Of a stretch of 64,000 nt of DNA, positions 22,612 through 32,767 are shown one piece after another. The stretch is from Diospyros lotus (lineage: Eukaryota > Streptophyta > Magnoliopsida > Ericales > Ebenaceae). Under the pieces are notes generated by a model. The model had not been told where the DNA came from and did no database searches. It worked only from the letters and a program-made list of their open reading frames with translations. Position numbers and translations under genes: made by a program. Position 1 is the first letter of the stretch, and each line of letters begins with the position of its first letter. The stretch spans positions 15,824,753 through 15,888,752 of the forward strand of contig NC_068349.1 of the NCBI RefSeq assembly GCF_014633365.1, read 5' to 3'.

Positions 22612-23997
22612 TACCTTTGTCTATCATGGCAATTGAGGCACTATATATTGTAAGTGATGACTTTGCTATCAATAGTGTTACAATTAGTCAAACCCAAATA
22701 GCAAATTTTGATTAGAATTACAAGGAAATCGTACCTATATTTTCTCTTTTCAAAGAAATGAATGAGTGAGGCTTTCCTTGCATTATGAAATAGGTGAGCG
22801 AGACTTTCCTTACAATAAGAAATAATAAACCATCAAAGTACTTTGTATACCATTATATGAAATAAGAAATGCATTTAGAGGCCCATTGCAAGACAACAAT
22901 ATAGCATAAAACTATCAACAAAGAAAATGGAAGATCAAATTGTCATTTTTAAAGCTGAAATAGGTATGCTCAATTTGCTTTCACAAGGTTATATCAAATT
23001 AGAAGTATTAAAAATGCATTTTTAAAGCTGTAATTGTCAACGGAAGATCAAATTGGTGAATTGAAGTAATCATTTTCAGATTACAAAGCAAACACGCAAA
23101 ATGCAAAGCATGGAAGTATTTGGAAATTATCAACAAAATATTATTCAACAACTATCAACAAAATATAGGGTGTCTTGCACTGAAACAACTACTACCAACA
23201 ATAACTAAAAATCAACAACTGAAACAACAATGCAAGACAGCATCAACAACTATAAACTATTAACAATTATCAACTATCAACAATTGTATGTTAAGGCACT
23301 GAAACAACAATGTAAGACAACATCTTATTCAACAACTATCAACAAAAAATTTGTTATAGAAAGACTTAATTTAAAATTATTAAGCACAATATATGTGTTC
23401 TTCATTATCCAGAAAACTAAAATCAGTCAGAAAACCAAACAATCGCCCTCAACTCAAACAACCTCAAGTCCCAATCAACACAATCATCAACAATCCAACG
23501 AACAAAAAATCGGTCTAAAACTAACCCAAACAAAGACAAATTAAACCAGAGGGAAAACAACTGATCTGTGCCAAGCAAATCAAACTTAGGGTTTTTTTTT
23601 CTTTTTCAGATCATGAAATTTACCACAAACAGCTACGTATCTTTAACTTTCAGCAACGATCTAGGCTGTCGAACTGGAATCCCACTTTTGAAAAGTGAAG
23701 GCGAATAACAAGCGACGAATGACAGAAGAGGGTGGCGGGTTACAAGGGAGGGAGGGAGGGACGTGGACGGAAGGGGGTGGCAGGTTACATGGGAAGGAAG
23801 GACGTGGACGGTGGGGCTAGGCAGAGAGGGGATCTGGCGAATGACGAAGGTTTTATAGCATGGGTTGCAGGGAGAGAGGGGGAGAGAGATGGGGGGAATT
23901 TCTAGTAAGTGGGCGGGAGAAATTGGGGGGGAAGGGGACGTAAATGCTAAAGAAGATAAAATAAAATAAAAAAGAAATTATAAAATTTCCTGTAAAA
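22612..23997 (-). repeat. right terminal inverted repeat of the MULE
   Basis: This is the inverted partner of 11370-12956. On the minus strand it shows the same telo-box (plus coordinates 23586-23594) and the same splice donor ATAG|GTACGA (donor at about 22734). Identity by eye is high (perhaps 90%) with indels in the repeat-rich part. It lies directly upstream of the transposase gene. Confidence 0.85.
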
Positions 23998-24005
23998 CTT
24001 TGAAA

Positions 24006-24241
24006 TCACATGACTTCTTATTTGAGTTTTTCAAATAAATTTATCTCTTTTCCCTCTAGATTAATTTATCTTTATCTTTACATAAAAGAAAAAAATAATA
24101 CATGTGTCCCCTAGTATATTTTAAAAAATTTAACAAACATTTTAATAAAAATCTTAATCATTTCATATTTTGATCCAAAAAGTATTATAATCTTATATTA
24201 ATACAAATTTATCTTACTCATTTTGACAAATGCTATCTAAG
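24006..24241 (+). mobile_element. MITE copy 2, right part
   Basis: This is the continuation of the MITE after the MULE, aligning with 10969-11217 of copy 1. It begins TCACATGAC, matching TCACGTGAC of copy 1, and ends GACAAATGCTATCTAAG. Together with the left part it makes an element of about 350 bp. Confidence 0.65.
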
Positions 24242-25317
24242 TCAATATTTTTGTTATATATTTATAATTTTATTTTTGATATTTTAATTTTTCATAAATT
24301 ATTTTAAATTTTCATAATTTAAAATTCAATTTTTAAAAAACAAACCATTTGGACTCTCCTCAGGGGTCGAGGACGACCCCAACCACTGGCTTGTTGAAAC
24401 CCACGTCCACGTGATGGTGCAACACCATAGGTGTATATTTTATTTTAAATATTTACATTTATATATAAATATATTTTCTATAAAATAAAAATATTTATTT
24501 ATAGAGAGAAGTGTTAAAAGAATAAAAAAATATTTTATTTATTTTTAAATTTCAAGAGAGGTTTTTTAGAATTTTTAAACATACAGAGATATAACGCATA
24601 ATTCCATTAAATCTTAAGTTTAGACTAATGTGATTATCCCTTTTAATTATAGAAAATACATTTTAATTATTAAAATGTAATTTTAGTAATATAAAAAATA
24701 GCTAAAGATATATATAAATATATTTATAGAAAATTTATATATTAATTTTAGGAATTATAAATATAAATACAAATTAAAAAATTATATATAACTATAAAAA
24801 TATTTTGTTTACATTTTCTAAACAAAATATGTGTGTGTGTGTGAAATAAAATATAATAATCATACCAAAAAAATGAGATCTCAAACAAATGTAGAGAGAA
24901 TAGTTGGAAAATGGGTGTATTTTAAATGATTTTAAGGACCAAACGAGAAATTTGTTCCGTTTTGTCACTAATTGTGTCCTCTTGAGGTTACCAATATACA
25001 TACATAGATACACACGCGCATATATATATATATATTTAAGTTAAACTCATATTTTTTTTCTCCTAAACTTTACAGGAAAAATCTTGCGTCTGAACTTTAA
25101 ATTTACACGCGATGTAAGCTGAAATACCACATCACAGACTTATGTGGCGATCCGGAACCGCCTGACTCATTGGAAATTACCGAGTCACCTAAAACCCAAT
25201 GACGTGTACTAAGTACATTATCAATTTACAATGACCTTAGAAACCAACAATATCATCAGTGCTGCTACAACAAGCCACTCTCACCTTTTCTTCTCATTCA
25301 TATATTTTTAACCCTTA
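24242..25317. other. AT-rich spacer
   Basis: No gene was found. It contains (TG)n near 24829-24842, a (TA)n run at 25019-25034 and a GC-richer island at 24350-24420 with an ACGTG core, but nothing coding. Confidence 0.5.
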
Positions 25318-26514
25318 AGAGATGCAAATGGGTCGAGTCCTTGGTATTTAACTCGATAAAAACTCGTTTAAGTTCATTCGTTAAGGTAAACGAAATGACT
25401 TTGAGTCTAATTTTGAAACTCAATTTGTAAATGAACTAAGGTTGAGCTTAGTAAAGTTTGACTCGTTAACTCGAGAGTTATCTCGAATAGAAACTCACTA
25501 GCTGATTCAATTATAAGCTTGTGAGTTGTCTCGAATAAAGAATCACAACCTAACTCACTTATAGGTTCGTGAGCTGACTCGAATAGAAACTCACGAGTTG
25601 GCTCATAAATAGTCTTGTTTATAAATATATTAATAAAATTATTTATAATTTTATAAAAATATATTTAACATAAAATTATGAAACTTTACTTTATTATAAT
25701 AATATCATAATAAGAATGTATTGATAAAAAGATTTGTTGTGACTTAAAAATTAATTAATTAATGTATGAATTTAATAAAATAATTATCATTTTAATTAAG
25801 TAAGGAAATATTTAGTTGAGTAACAACTAATAAATATTGTACTCTATTGATTTTTTTTAATCAAGTAAAATCTAAACATTTAAGTGATTAATCGATTATA
25901 TACTTATCTTATTTGAATATATGATGGAATAATACTAATTGAATAACTAAATAGTTAATTCTTCTGCCACATAAAACAAAACATCGTATGTGATTTTTGG
26001 AAGCTTTTGATGATGTGTTGTTATTTTGTAGGTTGATATATGTGATTTGATATATAATTATGATTACTGATTAATATTACAATTTCAAATTGTATGTTGA
26101 TATTTAGAGCAACTAATTTGAAGTTGAATTGAAAATATCTTTGTTGTGCTGTAATTTTGATTATATTTATATTTTAAAAATAACTAGACAAGTAATTTGA
26201 TTATATTTTTGTACGGTAAATGATATTATGTTTACTGTAATTTGTGAAATTATTACTACTTAATTATCATGTCGACATTATATTTGTTGATTAACAAGTT
26301 GGATTTATTTATGTATATTTGTTGATTATCATATTGATATTTGTTTTTATTGTACATCAGTTTATTAGGTTTTTTTTAAACAAAACTTTGATAAATGTCA
26401 GCTCGAGCTTGAGCTCGAGCCAAGCTTCTAGGCTCAACTCGAGCTTGTGATAAAATTTATCTAGCTGAGTCAAGCTAAGTGAAACTCGGCTCGGCTCGGC
26501 TCATTTGCACCCCT
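25318..26514. mobile_element. non-autonomous hAT-like element (about 1.2 kb)
   Basis: The left end agagatgcaaatggg and the right end, on the opposite strand AGGGGTGCAAATGAG, are inverted repeats. The subterminal parts are rich in CTCGAG/GAGCTCG words (25330-25600 and 26400-26500), which can pair with each other. The AGGGGTGCAAATGAGCC terminus is common in plant hAT-type non-autonomous elements. The interior is AT-rich and non-coding. Flanking 8-mers match at only about five positions, so the target duplication is decayed. Confidence 0.65.
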
Positions 26515-29239
26515 ACCATTCTTAATAGTCCAAGAATAACATGCATCTACTGTCATTGCACAAAATATGATGTAACATCCCGAAATTTAGAGACAAATAT
26601 TAATTATTAATTTTGGTATGTGAAGTCATCATGAAATATTTGAGGATGTAAAAGAAAAAAATAAATGTTCATGTTGTTTTGAGAAAATGAGAATTAGAAT
26701 AATTAATTTAATTAGAAATGTTTATGGAAATAAGGAAATATTGATTTAATTTGTATTTCTGGTGATTATTGAGTGTTTATTGTTTAAAGAAAATAATTAT
26801 TTATTGAGGAGTATTTAGAAAAATAATAAAATAAATTGAATTAAGGGATTTTTGAAAATTATGGGGTGAAAATGAAATAAGGGGTAACTGTGAAATGGGG
26901 GCGCAAGTGTCGATTTTTGAAAGTTTCGAGCGCTGGAATAATTCTCAAAAATGGATTGCATGTCACCTTAAATATAATCGCTTGCATTATATGTATGAGG
27001 GAGCAACTAGCGCGAGCGGCTACGCTTGCGTGTGTGCAAGCAGGGAAAGTGGGTTCGATTCTGCCCGCTCGCGATGGAGGATTTTACTCAATTTTGCCAA
27101 GCCATTTGGCCTAAAGGCGGTGTCGCGTGCATGGCTCAGCGGATGACACGTGGCCACGCATCTGCCCGTTATTTTGGGCAATTTAAAGGCCAATTTTGGC
27201 CTTCTTTGAGCTAGCAAGTAGGGAAGAAATTGAAGAAGAAGAAAAGGCACAAATACAACAGCGCGTTGAGGAAGAAAATGGAGGAATTTGGGGAGAATTC
27301 ACAATTAATCAAGATTTAATTGGATTTTAATTAGCCAGGTAACTAGAGGAATACATATTAATCATTCTGTACGGTTGAAATTTTATTTTGGGTCCAATTT
27401 TATTAATTTTAGGAGTTTATGCGAATTTGCAACGTGTATTAATTTGGTGGCGTTCAAGCATAAAAACGTTGTAAACAGTTAAATAGAGGCAAGCTCCCTC
27501 TACCCTTCCGATCTCTTTCCATTTTGTGAACCCCTTGTCTTCCCTCAATTTGTTTCGATTTCGCGTATTAATTATACAAAACGAGAATTTTATTAGCGTG
27601 ATTTAATTTAAATTAAATATGAGACTCATTGGGGTTTTATTTGCGGTGTGCCTACGTGGGTAAAAATTATTAGAAGCGGTATATGTTTAAGAATTTTATA
27701 CAACCAAATTATTTATATTACACGGTTAGATTTACTTAATGGAAACTACGATTTTATTTATTACTAGGAAACGTTTTACTTCACAGTGGGAGTACAAGAA
27801 AGGCAAAGAACGGCCGTGTAAAGGCAAGCTCCCAACCCTCTCCTCATGTTCTTTAATTTCCGTGAGAGACTCTGATTTCTTGTATTTTATCCCCTCTCTT
27901 ACTTTAATTCGGCGCCTAGCATTATTTATTGAGTTATTATTCATTTTTTTTAATTTAAATTAAATCCAGGACTTCTAGAGTTTTATTTATTGTGTGCCTA
28001 CAGGGGTTTGTACCGTCCCCATTCCCTTCAAAATGATGCTGAACCCAACTTGGGGACTATGTTCCTAGATGTGCAGGTTCATTTATGGTTCGGTTAGGGC
28101 TATCAAGCAGTGGGGCAGTGGTCAGCTGTTTGGTGACGTTGGAGTAGACTATTGTACGGCCCTAAAGTGGACCGTCGGACAGACACTCCTGGTCACTGAC
28201 CGTTGATCGGTGCCGGACACTACTGACTAGCCCTGCCATTATGTGGTTTATGTGGTTCACTGCATGATTTGATATATTGTATTACCATTCATGGTTTGAT
28301 ATGCACATGGGTACGGGATGCATGTTTGAGTATTTATTTATTGAGTATGCTTGGTCACGGACATACTGACTGCACTCTCACCCTGCAATTAAAACACAAT
28401 AAAAACAAATCATAATAAAACTTTTATATTTTTTTTATTTTAGTGAGAGGTTTATACTCGCCAGTGTACGAGTGCAGTTGTAGTCCAAATTTAAATTTAT
28501 ATTTTCTGGATGAATCCAGGTCGTCCACTGAGAGATTTATTTATGGCAAAAGAAAAAGAATGTCACACACACGTACACGCATTTGGACAAATTGGCAACA
28601 AAGTTTTTTATGGGTTTTTTTTAGACAACAGATACTAGAAAATAAAGTAAGGCAGAAATTGAAATAAACATTAAACGTAAAAATATGAATTTGGATAGTG
28701 CTTGAGTTAAGACAATTTCAGTACCAACCCGTTGATTCCCAAATTTTAGCATAAAAGATTAGCAACATTAATTTAATTTCAGATATGATGGTTTGTTATT
28801 AAATGCAATTAGAGATGATGATAGTTCTAGGTTAAGCAATCCCCATACATGATATGCGGGATTCTAATTTAAGCAACCACCATAAATCCAATTGCAATTA
28901 ATACACAAAACAACTAAATTAATCATCCGGGTTTGGGTATGATAGCGTTTCCAGTTCTAGTAACTCTCATACATGGCATGAAAGCTCTAAGTTAGGCTTA
29001 CGCTCCAATCCAAACCTAGTGATTTCTCAATAATTAAGATACACTCATACTGAAATTTAAATTAATGTTACTTATTTAAAGCGCAGCTTTCTTTGGGAAT
29101 CATTGGCGTTGGACACTGTCCTTGCCTTAACCCAAGATTAGATTTAGCTACTCATTTTTATTTGAAAGTTAATTGACAAGAATTTAAATGACATAATTTG
29201 AATAACAGAATTTAAATGACGGGAATTAAAATAGTAGAA

Positions 29240-29405
29240 ACTAACCGGCCATTTAGGCGGTGAACATTTAAATGACAAGAATTAAAATTACAGAAATTTA
29301 AAGGCATAAACTAACCGGCCATTTAGGCGGTGAATAATTAAATGACAAGAATTAAAATTGCAGAAATTTAAAGGCATAAATTAACCGGCCATTTAGGCGG
29401 TGAAT
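29240..29405. repeat. three copies of a 67-70 bp tandem repeat
   Basis: The phrase taaccggccatttaggcggtga recurs at about 29242, 29310 and 29382, with tgacaagaattaaaatt and agaaatttaaaggcataaa between copies. The copies are nearly identical. Confidence 0.85.
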
Positions 29406-29669
29406 AATAAAGTAATAATAAATGACATAAGAATTTAAAAAAAGAAAGGAAGTAAGTAAGATCACAAGAGAGAATACTAAAGAAAATGGGAAAGAACAAG
29501 AACAATTCTCAAAGAGAGAATTATAAGGAAACAACTAAACTTTTATTCAAGAATAATAATCATACTTACAAATGCAATCAAGTGAGCTATTTATAGGCCA
29601 CAAGATGCATTACAAACCACACAATTTCAATTATTCAACTAAACATAATTATATCTAATGGGCACTCAC

Positions 29670-29835
29670 ACACTTAAAGTTAAATGGATTTTAGCTATAA
29701 TACACACCTAATATTAAATGGATTTTAGCTAAAATACATACCTAATAAAGCACTCATAAAGTTAAATGGATTTTAGCTATAATATCCACCTAATAGTTAA
29801 ATGGATTTTAGCTAAAAAACACACCTAATAAAGCT
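29670..29835. repeat. tandem repeat around taaatggattttagcta
   Basis: Four copies of taaatggattttagct(a/t) occur with 35-60 bp spacing, each followed by aatacacacctaat or a variant. The copies alternate in length. Confidence 0.8.
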
Positions 29836-29929
29836 CTCACATAAAAAATAAAAATAGATTTCTATAAATTGGTTTTTAATCTTCATTAGGATTAAAAATA
29901 ATCCTTGGGCCTTCTCCAAATAATATTTT

Positions 29930-30140
29930 CCATGGGTTGCTCAAATTGGGCCTTAATTCTTCATGGGCTTGAATTCTTCATAGACTTGATTTCTTCATGG
30001 GTTTGATTTCTTCATGGATTTGAATTCTTCATGGACTTTAATTTTTCATGGGCTTGATTTCTTCATGGATTTGAATTCTTCATGGATTTGATTTCTTCAT
30101 GGACTTGAATTCTTCATGGGCTTGAATGCTTCATGGCTAA
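29930..30140. repeat. short tandem repeat, about 20-bp unit (cttcatgg-ttgaatt)
   Basis: About ten copies of ttcttcatgg(g/a)(c/t)ttga(a/t)t lie head to tail at 18-21 bp intervals. They differ at a few positions only. Confidence 0.9.
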
Positions 30141-31351
30141 AAATAAAAAAATAATTTAATATTATTAATAAATTATATATTATATATATGTATTACACAT
30201 AGCACACATATATATTAGATTATATTATATATATAGTACATGCATGCATATAATGATATATATGTATTATATATAATTTTATATATTATTATTATTTACT
30301 TTAGAACTTCATTTCATTTATCTTTCAATTTAAACTTGCATATAACCATAAAATATATATTAATATCTAATTTAAACCATATTTAAGATCGAAAGAAGGG
30401 TATAATTATAACAAAATTTTTACAAAATTAACCACTAATCACATACTAGCTTGGTTAGTTTGCATCTAGCATGGGCATTTGCATCACGTGTGGTTTACTA
30501 TGTAAGCGGAGCATGGCTTGATGCCTGGATGTATGGGCACCAGTGTATTACGTTGATACTCACTACGCCATTGCACTTTTATGTGCATTACATGGTTATC
30601 GACAATTCATAGATCTCGGACGGGAGGACCGTTCTGAGGAAGCCTACGGCTCGGTTATTCTACAGCTTGGGTGTCGGGAGGACCAACGCGGGCATTCAAG
30701 TGATTGGAGCACCGACCCGATACGGCACGCACAGGTTTGTTGGAGATTTATGTGGCCTTTCAGGGCAGCAGCAGGTTGGTATGGGACTTGGGTGTCAGGT
30801 GTATTGTGTGGGCCCCAATGACTGATACGTGCTTTTATTTACATTTTTATACTGTGTTGTAGCATCTCATGGCTTATGTGTGCTTGGGGGTTGGTGTTCT
30901 GGGGAGAGTCTATTGGATATGTTCAGCCTTCAGCATTTCTTTCTTTATGCTTGCTGAGTCTCTCGACTCACTTTGTTTTCCATCATTCCAGGTAATGGCA
31001 GTGTGGGTCAGGGTCAAAGGCAAGGGAGTCAGATTCTAGCAGCAATGTCGGTATGGTGTACAGGCAGTCCCGTCAATCCCCGTCAACTCTGATGTCTAAA
31101 TAGGATTTACTCTATTATTTTTTACTGTACCAGGTCGCAAGAGTCTGTGTTCATTTATTTATCATGTGATTGCTGAACTAGCGGTGTTCCCGTAGTGCAT
31201 GCATGTATATAGCTTCGCTTCTGTTGTTTTAATTCTTATGTATGCATGCCAGGGTGGTCTTTGTCTTATGGTCCATTCTTTCTCCTTCCGTAGACGTTCC
31301 CGTTCAAGTAGTCTGGGTGCTTGGGATATCCGGGCGGGGGTGCTTACACAT

Positions 31352-32038
31352 TGTCGACGTTCGATTTCAGCCGATCGTGATTCATTTTGGGCCGCAGTGA
31401 ACAAATCCAAAAATACCAAGAAGAAGAAAGGGAACCCCGAATCCCAAGCGTGAGTCAACACCGAATTTTTTTTTACGTGGTTCGGCCAGAACGATGCCTA
31501 TTCCACGATCGCACTCTGATTATTCTCTCAGAATTACGGTATCTCATTATTCCTTTTTTGTCCCTGCCCCTCATGATATCTTCGACTCTTTTTTATATTG
31601 AGGGACTTTTACAGTTCAGATAACATATAAAAATACAGTGATTGCGTAATGGGGGACAAACAGCCCTTATCGCCTTCACAAGACTGGGAGTGGGATCCTC
31701 ATTACGAGGGGCATGGGCTGTTATAGATAAAGTGAACGGACCCTACCTCTGACTTCTCAGCAGCTTTGCCATTCATGCGAGCTGGAAGTTTTAGGCCAGC
31801 GACCTGGATGGTCCAGCGATCTGGAGGATATTTTCGGGAGCTCGTTAGTCAATTGCTGGGAGCTCGTTGAGAGCTTATCGGGAGCTCGCCAGATGCTCGT
31901 TTTACGAGTTCCGAATTTTCGGTGGAGGCCGGACTTTCCTTGACGAGATCATCTGGGCCTTCTTGGCCTCGAGTGATTGGGTCGGTCCATCGGGTCGTGT
32001 CTGGCCCATGCGGGGTGATACGGTAAATACATATAACA
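31352..32038 (-). repeat. 3' LTR of the Tat element
   Basis: It starts TGTCGACGTTCG and ends CATATAACA (plus strand). It aligns over its full length with 42171-42856. Confidence 0.92.
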
Positions 32039-32055
32039 TAAGCCCCCCAGTTCGT
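32039..32055 (-). other. polypurine tract of the Tat element
   Basis: The minus strand reads GAACTGGGGGGCTTA directly before the 3' LTR. Such a G-run primes plus-strand DNA synthesis in LTR retrotransposons. Its place confirms the direction of the element. Confidence 0.75.
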
Positions 32056-32767
32056 GGCGCGATCTTCGTGCCGGGGACTGACGCGTGCCAGCTGTTCTTC
32101 CATCCCTCCGACTTTCACCCAATTACTTTAAATCTCGTCGTTCCACGCAGCACGTCTAGCCGGCAGCGCATTTAATGCGCACTTCCCCCCATTTCTGCGC
32201 ATGATTACGCCCGTGGGACCCACAAGCTGTCGTGCAGCCGTTGGATGTGGAGCATCTGATAAGTCATCTTTTTTATCCGACGGTTGGGATGGACTCATCA
32301 GTATAAATAGTGGGGAGTGTCCCCCCTCGTTTCCTTTTTTACGCTATTTTGAAATCCTCTTCAGCCTTTGCCATTTTGCTTTCATCTTCTTCTTTCGGGG
32401 CTTCTACTGCTATCGTGTTCTCAGACGCCGACTGTTCTCGCCCGGCTTCAGCATTTGGTAAGTCTGCTGTGACTTTCTTTTTCTTCTTTTTGGTGGGGTC
32501 CTTCCATCGTCGGTCGGCCGTCGATGGTTTCTCTGTCTTTGTAGATCGATGTCGTCTTCATTTTTGGAGAAATGGCACGATTTGGTTCGATGTTTGCTGG
32601 GCCTTTGGGCACAATGACCTTAGGATTAGCTTTCCATGGAATACCGGGCTTGCGGCTGCAGCCCCTCCGCCTTAGGCGGCACCTTGTTGCAAAGCGCTCG
32701 GCCTGAAAGGTTTTTTTAGGGGATTTTTTTTAGGGTTTTTCTAGATTCTTGAGGTCTGGTTCGCGAT

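Larger units (their letters stand above)
11370..23997 (-). mobile_element. Mutator-like element (MULE), FAR1 type, with very long terminal inverted repeats
   Basis: The element is flanked by an exact 8-bp duplication, CTTTGAAA (11362-11369 and 23998-24005), inside a MITE. MULEs usually make 8-9 bp duplications. Its ends are inverted repeats of about 1.4-1.6 kb that match over most of their length. It carries two genes that point inward: a zinc-knuckle/GRF protein from the left and a FAR1-type transposase from the right. Without the 4,667-bp solo LTR nested in the transposase it would be about 7.95 kb. About 35 bp at the extreme left (11370-11405) has no partner on the right, so the right tip may be truncated. 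Both genes are broken, so it is not autonomous now. Confidence 0.85.
28367..30441 (-). mobile_element. 2.1-kb solo LTR nested in the gypsy LTR
   Basis: It starts TGACTGCACTCTCACCC and ends CCACTAATCA with an exact CATAC duplication on both sides (28362-28366 and 30442-30446). It is non-coding. The minus orientation is suggested by a CTATAAATAG box on that strand at 29587-29596 and by the start TGATTAGTGGTTAATTTTG. It contains three different tandem repeats. Confidence 0.85.
26571..31348 (+). mobile_element. Ty3/gypsy-type solo LTR, interrupted by a second LTR
   Basis: It begins TGTAACATCCCGAAATTTAG, a widespread start of plant gypsy LTRs, and ends GGGGGTGCTTACA. The flanks are TATGA on the left and, after removing the large gypsy element that landed right beside it, CATGA on the right, a near match for a 5-bp duplication. 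No retrotransposon genes are present. The net length without the nested 2,075-bp element is about 2.7 kb. A diverged tandem duplication of about 340 bp can be seen (27470-27660 and 27810-28010 share aaaggcaagctccc, taatttaaattaaat and gtgtgcctac). Confidence 0.7.

Noticed and set aside
31162..31461. Frames spanning the junction of two LTRs
   Set aside because: They cross the boundary between two separate insertions (31348/31352) and so cannot be a real gene.
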